Below are positions 40,437 to 49,487 of a DNA stretch of 64,000 bases, piece after piece. The stretch is taken from assembly GCA_010094045.1 (NCBI GenBank), contig ML986680.1:1-64000 (forward strand). The letters are read 5' to 3'. The position numbers and the translations under genes are program-made. Position 1 is the first letter of the stretch; each line of letters starts with the position of its first letter. This stretch comes from Lojkania enalia (lineage: Eukaryota > Ascomycota > Dothideomycetes > Pleosporales). Under the pieces are notes generated by a model. That model did not search any database and was not told the DNA's origin. It saw only the letters and a list, made by a program, of their open reading frames with translations.

Positions 40437-41768
40437 GACCCAGCCCAGCGCAGGTATGGTTCTAATGGAGGCGGAAAATCAAATGCAACTGGAGTCGGTG
40501 GGAAACAAGGTTTTGAGTAACTACCGTCCCCTCTAGGAAGTCTTAAATCCATGAATCATTCCTCGTCATTTAATTTACAAATGGGGACTTCTGGAGGCTC
40601 CAATGACCATCAAGTACGGCAAAGATTTAAGGGACGAATACATAGTCCAGCACGATTTTGATCTCATGTTACAACCCCAAGATGGCAAATTTGTTCGCGA
40701 AAGCGGATGCTCAAAGCCAACGTGATGCTGAATCTACTACGTTAAGGAAACTTATGTCCTTTATTCGAGTAAAAATAGCGACAAATGACTTCCCGATTGT
40801 TGAGGTAAATTGTGTTCTCCCTAGGGTGTTAAGATTTTCTAACAAACGAAATAGCTGGTATCTCTGATTATGTAAAGCTTCAAACAGTATCCACTGCTCG
40901 AGTATCAATCAGCGATCAAAAGAACTTTGATAGAAGTAATGGACGACCATTTTAAGGACAATAAAATGTTCAAAGTCGCTCCTTCAACTAGGGGAATAAA
41001 GAAGACCAATTATGTCCCACGGTACATTCAAGCCCGAATACAGCTGCTGAATAATCGTGCAGTCTGGTGTATTGCAAAGGAGCTTCTTCAGAAACTCGAC
41101 ATCATCAAGGCTAAAGAGCAAGAAAAAGTTAAAGAGTGATCCTGCGCGAGCTGCCGCTCAACAGTTGATCATCTTATCTTGCCATGATTAGAGCACCATC
41201 AGGTCTCTTATCAGCTGGCTATACAAAAATAAGCCATACTTTGACACTGCCGAAAATCTCTATAAAATTCTCGCCCTCGCCTATGGACTTGGTTTTCAGA
41301 CTTTGGCGTACGCTTACTTGAACAAGCTTTCCACTACAGCAATAGACGAAACCTAGCGGGGAAATGCTACAGGCTTCTCTATTCGACCTTCCCTAGAAAT
41401 ATCAGCAACGAAGCACTGAACCCGGATTACAAGTCCAAAATCCTTTAGCAGATGCGGTTCCTATTGTCTTTAGACAGATCCTAAGGGAAGATAACCCTCT
41501 CCGGGAGCTTCAAAGCCTGGTCGTCAGTGCAACGGCCGACAATTGGGATCTAGCTTTATTCCAACACATCAAACCTTTTCTCAGTCACAGAGCTACTTCG
41601 GACCTTTGCGAATCCAAGTTTTATGGTTGCGTAAAAATCGACAAGGATGTGGGAGACAGTAGGCAACTACAATTCTCTAGCGGCCCATCAAGACTTAGCA
41701 ACATCAAGCCGGAGTTTCAGGATGACGAAGAGACGAGGAATGAGCGTCAATTGCATTTAATAAATTGA
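40437..41768 (+). pseudogene. Decayed coding remnant, family not identified
   Basis: From an ATG at 40437 the plus strand shows protein-like stretches in shifting frames, interrupted by stops: MEAENQMQLESVGNKVL near 40460, TIKYGKDLRDEYIVQHDFDL near 40611, ADAQSQRDAESTTLRKLMSF near 40700, YVPRYIQARIQLLNNRAVW near 41010, and SLISWLYKNKPYFDTAENLYKILALA near 41206-41285. The last stretch resembles the second half of a BTB/POZ domain (WLY..., then a Leu/Ala helix), but this is weak. I could not join the pieces with GT-AG introns into one open frame, so a mutated gene is more likely than a working one. TAG and TAA at Gln-like positions fit RIP-type decay. Confidence 0.35.
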
Positions 41769-44040
41769 GCTAAAATGAATGACGCAAATCTACACGATGC
41801 CGCTGCTGCACACTTATTCGTCAGAGTAGGTGAATCTGGCGGGAAGCGTGGTCTACAGCAATGCTCCGTTACAGTAACTAAACAGTTAGTCCCATCACGG
41901 GCTACGACGGAATTCTTTCAGAATTGAGCCTCTGCAGAATGCTCTTCCTGCTTTTCTTGTTTCATCCAGGGCTTTCTTTTGCACAAGAGACTTGACGCAG
42001 GACCTGTGTTAAGTGTTTAAGACGGGAACACTTTCCATTTCCCACTCAACGATTATATCTATTTGCCTACAACTCTATTTCCAGGAATTGTATATCACAG
42101 AATACAGGAATCGTCAGCTCTCGTCAGATAGCTTTTAGTAGGTGTGAATAGTTCGGTATTCTTCGTGGAAATCTTCAACCATTCATCTCAAGAATCCGGT
42201 CTCTATTCAACAACTTTATCTATACATTCCAATCCAACATACTATTATTTCATTCCTTGTCAAGTTCTTTTCTGGGCCATAGTGGCCTGTTGGACTAAAC
42301 TTGGAACTGTCAGATCCAAGCTGAAAGACCCAGACTCGTAAGCGTGTACGAGGCACGAGTCTACCATTCACGATATCCAGGCGCTCGTGCAACGTTTCTG
42401 CGTTTGTATCGAAAGATCAGTCCCAGGTCCTTGGATATGACTACCTATTTCGGGAGGTCGGGCATTTGAATGGACCGCAGCCGTTGAAACCACTAATGGT
42501 AAGCGTATCTAATCGCCTTTCAATCTTGACAAAGGGCGCAGCTTCTAATAGCAGGTCTTCGCCTTTGGCATCGGAGCTGTTATGCGGCCCGAATCGAATC
42601 TGTCAAGGTCCATCGCACAGAGCCGTACGTCTACGCTCCTGCTTGATCATATGTGCACAACTGATTCCAAGGGCTGTATTGGGTCATACGAAGCGGCATG
42701 GCGAGTGTTTGAGGATCAGCCATCCTTTTATCTCCCTTGACGCTATCCGCTCTAAGCAAAGACCGGCCATCGTGTGGCGTAGCTGCACAAACATTTCTAA
42801 TCCTACAATCAAGTTCCCCCACTCCGGCCGCAACCGGCCACGACGTTTCTACACACTGCCGCATGGTGGCGGCTGAAGTGCAGAATCTGGTCTCGATCCC
42901 AACGCTTTGTGACACCTGCGCTTGTGGGCGAGAGCGGAGATTGGACGCTCCCTTGCGTGCAACCAAGCATAATGAGGCTGGTACAGGGACCCGAAGACCA
43001 GGTCCGGAAAACCTAAGAAGCGTGCATTCTTGTACGGATCAGGTGAGGGACATGAAGGTGCATCGGCTGCCGCATGTCAATGCATTGACTACCGTACCGA
43101 ATTAAACAAAAATAGGAATTCTTTCCGCGATGCCTATACATATGAGAGATATACACATAGGGGGAGATTATATCAAGATGCAAACGGCTCAGAGCGGGGA
43201 TTGGCGGTTGGTATCACGGGGAGCCCTCCCTTCGCAGCGCTTGAGGAGCCCCGAGTCCCCAGAACAGCGGCGCTCAGCATCAGGCTAACACCCGGTTGTT
43301 CTAATGTAGACAAGCTCTGGAGACACATAAAATCTCAAACGTTAGTTAGGAGCCATGGCTTGCCTTGCAGCAAAATCTGGGGGCACAGATGCCGTACCAG
43401 TGTCTTCCCGTCGCACCCCACACCCCAACACGATCCTGTGCAACGGCAGCAAACGCCAAAGCTGCAAGAGTGAGCCTTGATGTCGAGCACGCCTCTATAA
43501 CAGCTGATCCGGACTGCCAGACAGTCTTGCTCGGGGCGAAAGCGAAGTGATGGGCAAATGAAAGCGAGGCCGCCAAGCAAGCTGGAATGAGACCACGGCG
43601 CCGGATATAGAGAGGTCAGCAGACATCCAGCTATTGGGCAGAAACACACCCAGGGGATCGGATCTATCATGTGTCGGCACATCTCTGCTCCCCCCGACTG
43701 TAGGTAGTGGATAAAGCTGTCGCTTAGGACAGGGCGCGGCGGACGGGGCGCTGGACATCATGTGGCCGCCTCTGGATGCCCATGAAGACGGAAAGGATAG
43801 AACCTCATCCAAGGGCAATAGCCTGGCTCGGTCTGCACATGTTGTGCCTTCCCAAAGTGTATTCCACGTGGGAATCGGGTTGCCACCGGCGTCCATATCG
43901 TCCCTAGGTATTGCCCACTCGCTCTTCGCGTCTTTACCTCTTTCTCGCCCATCTTCGCAGTAATACCATTCTTTCCTGGGCCTTCCCCGCTAGGCTTTGC
44001 TATGTCCTTTCCTGGATATTAATCCGCCTAGAGCATTGGA

Positions 44041-44066
44041 GCCTTGGAACCTTGGAACCTTGGAAA
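44041..44066 (+). repeat. CCTTGGAA tandem repeat, three copies
   Basis: Three head-to-tail copies of an 8-mer, CCTTGGAA, lie about 120-145 bp upstream of the TmpA-like start codon. Because CCTTGGAACC contains short inverted symmetry (TTGGAACCTTGG), paired factor binding is possible, but no specific factor is recognised. Confidence 0.6.
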
Positions 44067-44122
44067 TCAACCCATGGTCAGATGACGTCGCCCTTCCACC
44101 CACCGCCCTTAGTGCCCTCGTC

Positions 44123-44129
44123 TATATAT
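44123..44129 (+). promoter_or_regulatory. TATA-like box of the TmpA-like gene
   Basis: TATATAT lies 58-64 bp before the ATG at 44187, a spacing compatible with transcription starting before that ATG. A second TATATAA at 44286-44292 is only 3 bp from the inner ATG at 44295 and cannot serve it. Confidence 0.4.
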
Positions 44130-44186
44130 CTTCGCTCCTCCCTATTTCCTCAACCCTAAACCGCTCACGCCTTACCGCTTCGGCCA

Positions 44187-45821
44187 ATGTCAATCATTTC
44201 ACCGCAAAGACTATCACGAGCCTTGCCGGTGCTCTGCCGGAGCGACCGCGACGGACCACGCAATGCACCCCCTGCGCAGAAGAGCTATATAACAATGCCG
44301 CTTCCAGAGCTCCCTCCTACCCCTAATTTCGATGTCGAGCTGTTCATGGCAACGTACGACAGCCTGGCCAGTCTGGAAAAGGGAGAAATCAGTCCCATGT
44401 CGCGCAGTGAAACCGGCTATGGCAAAGAGCCCTCCCACTTCGGGGAGAAGAAGCCCTACTCCAGTGCTTGCACGCTCTCACTCACGGAATCCGCCTCTGG
44501 GCTCCCAGGAAAACAACAGGCGCGATTTCTGCGACATCTACGGCTTACCTTCTTCACCATCTACCGTCGCACCTTCACGGTTATCTTCTTGGCAAATGCT
44601 ATAGGTCTCCTGATCCTCCTACAGAAATCGACTATTAGAACAATTCCCCTTGATGGGCTCGCAACATGGGCGTCATCCAACTTCCTCATCGCAATTCTCT
44701 TCCGTCAAGATTTCTGTGTCAACTGTATCTTCCGCACCGCATGGCTAGTGCCATGGTCAATCCCCGTTGGCATTCGCGGACTTATTGCCCGTGTATATAC
44801 CTATGGCGGCATACACAGTGGAGCGGCTATAGCGGGCACGATGTGGTTTGCGAGCTTCACTGTGCTTTGGACACTCAGATATTCACCCAACGGCTGGTAC
44901 TCTTGTTCAATGCTTACCATCACCTTGTCCATACTTCTTCTACTTATACTCATTTTAATCTTTGCCTTTCCGGCCCTTAGGTCCAGGCTCCATAATACAT
45001 TCGAACTGACCCACAGATTTCTGGGTTGGACATGTATTCTTCTGTTCTGGACCCAGGTCGTACTCCTAACACACCAAACGGCAAAGTCGTTTTCATCCCC
45101 GTTCGTCGCCCTTCTCATCCGACAACCTACCTTCTGGAATCTTTCGTTGATGACAGCGATGCTCATGTTTCCCTGGCTCCGCCTCCGTAAATGGGACTTT
45201 ACGGCCGAGAAGCTCTCTTCCCACGCTTTGCGACTGTACTTCGTACACCGCGTCCACCGCTTCTCTTGCATCAGCTTGTCCACCTCTCCTCTTCGTGAAT
45301 GGCACCCTTTCGCCACATTTCCTTCGACTGATCCACAGAAGCCTGGCGGTTCTCTCATAATATCTGCTGCGGGAGACTGGACGCAGGATGTAATCTCTAG
45401 CAACGGCGCACGCCGAACATTCTGGATCAAGGGCGCCCCGAAAGCAGGAGTTCTCTCGCTATCCTGCATATTCAAGCGCGTTGTTATTGTGACGACTGGC
45501 TCTGGCATTGGCCCTTACCTGTCATCAATTCTCGATCGACCCACTGGCCAGTTCTGCCGCCTGGTTTGGAGTACACGGTCGCCGACTCTTATATTCGGCG
45601 GCGAGATTGTCGAGCAGGTCGAGCGTGCCGATCCGGATGCAGTGATTATAGATACGGATACAATGGGTCGACCAGATCTTGTCACGGTGGCATGGAAAGT
45701 CTGGAACGAAACTCAGGCTGAGGCAGTATTCGTCTTGAGCAATAAGGTGGTTACAAAGAAGGTGGTGTATGGGCTGGAGAGCCGGGGCGTGAGGGCTTAT
45801 GGTCCGATTTGGGACTCTTAA
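44187..45821 (+). CDS. TmpA-like integral membrane flavoprotein (ferredoxin-reductase-like)
   Basis: Single exon of 544 aa. After a polar N-terminal 95 residues come about six hydrophobic helices (for example TVIFLANAIGLLILLQ, GGIHSGAAIAGTMWFASFTVLW, LTITLSILLLLILILIFAFP, TCILLFWTQVVLL). The C-terminal half is a soluble FAD/NAD(P)-binding part: REWHPFATFPSTDPQKPGGSLIISAAGDWT, then RVVIVTTGSGIGPYLSSI, the glycine-rich nucleotide motif, and a conserved end, SRGVRAYGPIWDS. This layout matches the Aspergillus TmpA family (membrane flavoprotein implicated in a conidiation signal) and the membrane half of some NRPS-like fusions. No adenylation domain is attached here. The start could instead be ATG 44295 (MPLPELPPTPNFDVEL); the TATA position favours 44187. 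Confidence 0.78.
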   Translation: MSIISPQRLSRALPVLCRSDRDGPRNAPPAQKSYITMPLPELPPTPNFDVELFMATYDSLASLEKGEISPMSRSETGYGKEPSHFGEKKPYSSACTLSLTESASGLPGKQQARFLRHLRLTFFTIYRRTFTVIFLANAIGLLILLQKSTIRTIPLDGLATWASSNFLIAILFRQDFCVNCIFRTAWLVPWSIPVGIRGLIARVYTYGGIHSGAAIAGTMWFASFTVLWTLRYSPNGWYSCSMLTITLSILLLLILILIFAFPALRSRLHNTFELTHRFLGWTCILLFWTQVVLLTHQTAKSFSSPFVALLIRQPTFWNLSLMTAMLMFPWLRLRKWDFTAEKLSSHALRLYFVHRVHRFSCISLSTSPLREWHPFATFPSTDPQKPGGSLIISAAGDWTQDVISSNGARRTFWIKGAPKAGVLSLSCIFKRVVIVTTGSGIGPYLSSILDRPTGQFCRLVWSTRSPTLIFGGEIVEQVERADPDAVIIDTDTMGRPDLVTVAWKVWNETQAEAVFVLSNKVVTKKVVYGLESRGVRAYGPIWDS

Positions 45822-46646
45822 ATTCAAACGCGTCCGCTTAGCTTCTGGGGATAGAATGGCTGGATGTATCATTATTGCGGTATCGCTTGCTGGGGTTATG
45901 AATGGGCTATAAACGGGTTGTTGTTAGAGTAGACTTTCCTGATACAATGGGGAGTTTAGATGCTTGCTTGAGAATGATGCGGTGTGCGGCTCTCTATTAT
46001 ATGGGTTTCGATTGATTGTCTACATTTATTGTCTATATTTTTTACCCTTTACTACATTTATTGCGTGCAATGAATAGGTAACCTTGCTCCTGGCCTACTC
46101 TAGTTTGCTTTTGTGATTTGATTTTCTGTGTGTTGGACACGTACTTGGCGTGTCGGGCGTGTACTTGGGATACTTCATTTGGGTCGATGTTTTACTTGGA
46201 ACACTCTTGCTCAGCAGTGCTGGTGATGGAGATGGTAGGTTCTATGATTGCGGGGAATGCGGGTTGGTAGGGGTACGCCTAGGTGTCTCTAGGCAATGCA
46301 CTTTCCACGTCATTGGCAATACGAGTGCATATACTTTGCTTTTACAATATCCATTTTGTGTGTTTGCGGATAAGCGCAGCACGAGAAGAGTATGATACAA
46401 AAAGCCTCCGAATCCGAGCGTCAGAGCGAGATGTGGAGGGAGAGAATGTAGTCGTAGTAGTAAGACAGAAACCCAAGCAGCCTAGATGGTTTGCAGGGAT
46501 GAAGAGGAAAGGGAGTGGGATGGAACAGAAATGGGAGGGATAATAACCAACGCCGTCGCTAAATTTGAAGCAAAATGTACCCGTACCAACTCGTTTGTTG
46601 TGACTATTTCGTCGTCGCGTATATCGAGGTGGAGGGAATGACCAGT
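45822..46646. other. Convergent intergenic region
   Basis: About 820 bp between the convergent 3' ends of the TmpA-like and PRELI-like genes. T-rich on the left, mixed on the right. Short open frames only. Confidence 0.35.
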
Positions 46647-47477
46647 TCAGTCAACATCTCCACCGGTTCCGGAGCCCTTCAGCGCGTGCTGCCCATGAGC
46701 TGACTCGCGATCTTTCCGCATGCCTTCCAATACAGCAACGAGGCCACCCTCCCTCATGCGCTCGAGCACGACCTTCATGCCCTCCTTCGCATTCGGCTGG
46801 CTGCGTCGCGCCCGTTTCAAGCCAATCAATTCGATACTCGACTGCAGGCTGCCCGTCGTCAAGCTCTTAAAGAAACCCATCTTTTGCGGCTGTTCGTCCT
46901 CCGAACTCGAAGAATCATCCGCGGCCCTCCTCTTCTTCCACTTATCCCCAATGTGCGAATGCAGCGTGACTGTACTCTTGACCTCGGTCATCTCGCCCGA
47001 GTCCTCTACTTTAGCACTAGGCCCAAAGCTGATGAAGCCGTGCCGCCGCGCCGCGCCCTCTACACCCTGCCACATCTTCAGCTCCTCCTCCGCCTGCGAG
47101 ACGGGGCGTCGGAAAACCTGGCGCTCCACAACGCTCAGAACGCCCGTCCACTCCAGGTTCTGGGACTCCGTGTCCATCCAGCCTTCCCGCATGTCGACGA
47201 CAGACTTCTCGAGAATGTACGACTGCGTGTCGCCAGCAGCCGAGGCGCCGAGTAGAGAGCGCGGAAGCAGTTTAAGGACGGCAGACGGCAGCTTGGAGCG
47301 CTTGAGGTGCAGGCGAATGGTTGTTAGACGCTGGGTGGTTGGGTCGAAGTGCCGGGCGATGGTGTCGGTGCTGAGCACGTGGGTCGAGTAAGGGTTTGGG
47401 TAGCGGAGGAAGTAGGCGAGGGTCACGGCGGGGAAGGGGTACGAGTAGGTGTCTGAGGCGGAATAAAATTTGACCAT
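46647..47477 (-). CDS. PRELI/MSF1 (Ups-type) mitochondrial lipid-transfer protein
   Basis: Single exon of 276 aa. The N-terminal 185 residues are a PRELI/MSF1 domain: MVKFYSASDTYSYPFPAVTL, the signature block FLRYPNPYSTHVLSTDTIAR, LKRSKLPSAVLKLLPRSLLG, YILEKSVVDMREGWMDTES and LEWTGVLSVVERQ. Such proteins work with Mdm35 in the intermembrane space to move phosphatidic acid or phosphatidylserine between mitochondrial membranes. Sequence style is nearest to the Ups2/Ups3 group, but substrate cannot be decided here. The C-terminal 90 residues are an extension with an acidic/serine patch (DDSSSSEDEQ) and a basic patch (LKRARRSQPNAKEG), longer than yeast Ups proteins. It shares a 459 bp divergent promoter with the tryptophanyl-tRNA synthetase gene. 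Confidence 0.88.
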   Translation of the reverse strand: MVKFYSASDTYSYPFPAVTLAYFLRYPNPYSTHVLSTDTIARHFDPTTQRLTTIRLHLKRSKLPSAVLKLLPRSLLGASAAGDTQSYILEKSVVDMREGWMDTESQNLEWTGVLSVVERQVFRRPVSQAEEELKMWQGVEGAARRHGFISFGPSAKVEDSGEMTEVKSTVTLHSHIGDKWKKRRAADDSSSSEDEQPQKMGFFKSLTTGSLQSSIELIGLKRARRSQPNAKEGMKVVLERMREGGLVAVLEGMRKDRESAHGQHALKGSGTGGDVD

Positions 47478-47936
47478 TTTGCCTGCTCAATGCTGGGAGG
47501 GACGTGGAGCTGGGAAGGGAGGGACAGTGGGTTGGCGAGGGATGAAAGGTTTGTTTGTTGGATGGTGAGAGTCAAGGCGGTCTCGGATCTAGCGTATTGG
47601 CCGATCTCGCATGGTCGAGGGGATCCAATTGCTCGACGACAATTGGATGTACGGCTGAATGTGCGACAGGCAGAGAGGGGGAGGATGGGGTGGAGTGAGA
47701 TGGGGGAGAAGCTCTGACGACCGTCGTGCGTTTTGCCTCTCGACTTCTCCGCCCGGGCCTGTGGCGGTGCGGGCTCTAGCCACAATATGGCGGGCGGCGG
47801 GGCTAGCTTGGCATCCTAGCGGGGACCAGGATATGGATGATTGCTTCTGAGTCAACCGCCAATATACTGTTGTGAACACAGTCGCAGTTTTCTCTTCCTT
47901 CTCCTGCCGCGGCCAATTGCCCCCATACTGCCTCCA
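47478..47936. promoter_or_regulatory. Bidirectional promoter, PRELI-like / tryptophanyl-tRNA synthetase
   Basis: 459 bp between two divergent ATGs. It is GC-rich with a GGCGGGCGGCGGGGC block at 47789-47803. A CCAATTG appears at 47625-47631, a possible CCAAT-box context. No coding segment fits. Confidence 0.5.
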
Positions 47937-49427
47937 ATGACCATGACCGAGCCGGAGCCGCCCTCTGTCGCCGCCCTCAGCCTCGCTGACACCGCGACCC
48001 ATCCGGCGTCTAAGGCACACGAGCAGGAAATCAATCCCTGGGACGTGCAAGCGGCGGTTGACGAGCAAGGGAATGTTCTCGCCTTTGACTACGAGGCTAT
48101 ATCACAGAAATGGAATACCAAACTGATCGACGACGCCCTCCTGGAGCGATTCGAGCGGGTGACGGGCCACAAGCCGCATCGCTGGCTACGGCGAAGGTTG
48201 TTTTTTTCGCACCGCGACCTGGAGCTCATCCTGGACACATATGAGAGAGGGGAGGATTTTCTGCTGTACACGGGGCGAGGGCCAAGTAGCGACTCCATGC
48301 ACATTGGCCATACGATACCATTCGAGTTTACAAAGTGGCTGCAAGATGTCTTCGACATGCCACTGGTCATCATGATGACCGATGACGAGAAGTTCCTCTT
48401 CAAAGAGAAGCTAAAACAACCGGAGGTATACCAATTCGCCCGCGACAACGCAAAGGACATTATATCCATCGGTTTCGACGTCAAGAAGACCTTCATCTAC
48501 ATCGACTCCGAGTTCTTCACCTCGGGCTACAACCGCCACTTCAACCTCAACAGCACCGAATTCGAGAAGCTTATCACAAATAATCAAGTCCGCGGCGCCT
48601 TCGGCTTCCACGGTTCCACCAACATTGGCAGCAATGCCTTCGCCGCAAAGCAATGCGTCGCCGCATTTGCTTCATCTTACCCGTTCATCTGGGGCCAGGA
48701 CTGCAAAACATACAACCGCTCCGCCAATCTTGCCGCTATCCCCTGCATTATCCCCTGTGCCATTGACCAAGATCCATACTTCCGCCTCGTCCGCGAAAAC
48801 TGCTTGAGAATGGACCAGCCCTCCCCCAAGCCCGCACTCATCCACTCGAAATTCTTAACCGCTTTACAAGGTGCCGGCGGCAAGATGAGCGCTTCGAACC
48901 CGAACTCGGCAATCTTCATGTCGGATACGGAAAAGCAGGTCAAGAACAAAATCAACAAGCACGCGTTCTCCGGCGGCCAGGAGACGCTAGAACTGCACAA
49001 GGAGCTAGGCGGGAACCCAGACATCGATGTTGCGTATCAGTACCTCACATACTTCGAAGACGACGATGAGAAACTCACAAAGTTCGCCGACGAGTACCGG
49101 AAAGGAATCATGATGACGGGCGATATGAAGAAGGAGTGTATAGCCATGATGACAGGGTATGTGAAGAGGTTCCAGGAAGCGAGGGCTAACGTTACGGACG
49201 AGGTGCTCGAGGAGTTTACGAGGCCGAGGCGATTGGAATGGAAGGGCAATCAGAATCCTACAAAGCCGAAGCTTGAGAAAGCAGATGACAAGAAGTTGGA
49301 GGTTGGCGGGCACAAGGTCGCGGTAGGAGAGGATGGGAAGCCGTTGACGAAGAATCAACAAAAGAAGTTGGCGAAGCTAGCAGAGATTGAGAGGAAGAAG
49401 AAGGAGAAGGAGGCTTCTAAGCAGTAG
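47937..49427 (+). CDS. WRS1: Tryptophanyl-tRNA synthetase, cytoplasmic
   Basis: Single exon of 496 aa. Class I synthetase signatures are clear: the HIGH box in GRGPSSDSMHIGHT (HIGH at 122-125) and KMSAS at 316-320, with the eukaryotic cytosolic features INPWDVQ near the N-terminus, PLVIMMTDDEKFLFK, GYNRHFNLNSTEFEKL and FPFIWGQD-type text (SYPFIWGQDCKTY). The Lys/Glu-rich C-terminal tail (KNQQKKLAKLAEIERKKKEKEASKQ region) is a common fungal addition. It charges tRNA-Trp with tryptophan. ATG 47937 was chosen as the first ATG in a frame that is open further upstream; a second ATG follows two codons later. Confidence 0.95.
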   Translation: MTMTEPEPPSVAALSLADTATHPASKAHEQEINPWDVQAAVDEQGNVLAFDYEAISQKWNTKLIDDALLERFERVTGHKPHRWLRRRLFFSHRDLELILDTYERGEDFLLYTGRGPSSDSMHIGHTIPFEFTKWLQDVFDMPLVIMMTDDEKFLFKEKLKQPEVYQFARDNAKDIISIGFDVKKTFIYIDSEFFTSGYNRHFNLNSTEFEKLITNNQVRGAFGFHGSTNIGSNAFAAKQCVAAFASSYPFIWGQDCKTYNRSANLAAIPCIIPCAIDQDPYFRLVRENCLRMDQPSPKPALIHSKFLTALQGAGGKMSASNPNSAIFMSDTEKQVKNKINKHAFSGGQETLELHKELGGNPDIDVAYQYLTYFEDDDEKLTKFADEYRKGIMMTGDMKKECIAMMTGYVKRFQEARANVTDEVLEEFTRPRRLEWKGNQNPTKPKLEKADDKKLEVGGHKVAVGEDGKPLTKNQQKKLAKLAEIERKKKEKEASKQ

Positions 49428-49487
49428 AGCATGAGTCGTTGCAGAGTGAGTGAGGATAGATATGATACCATAAAAATTAAACCATAG

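Larger units (their letters stand above)
41769..44186. other. Gene-poor interval upstream of the TmpA-like gene
   Basis: About 2.4 kb. The left part is AT-rich; 42560-44100 is nearer 50% GC and has overlapping open frames on both strands (for example 43495-43896 minus), none with recognisable protein or a plausible start and splice context. A short tandem repeat lies at 44041-44066. Confidence 0.35.

Noticed and set aside
44801..45508. Minus-strand open frame of 235 codons
   Set aside because: Antisense shadow of the TmpA-like coding sequence, with no family similarity.
46720..47391. Plus-strand open frame of 223 codons
   Set aside because: It lies antisense to the PRELI-like gene, whose protein is clearly conserved; the antisense frame has no recognisable family.
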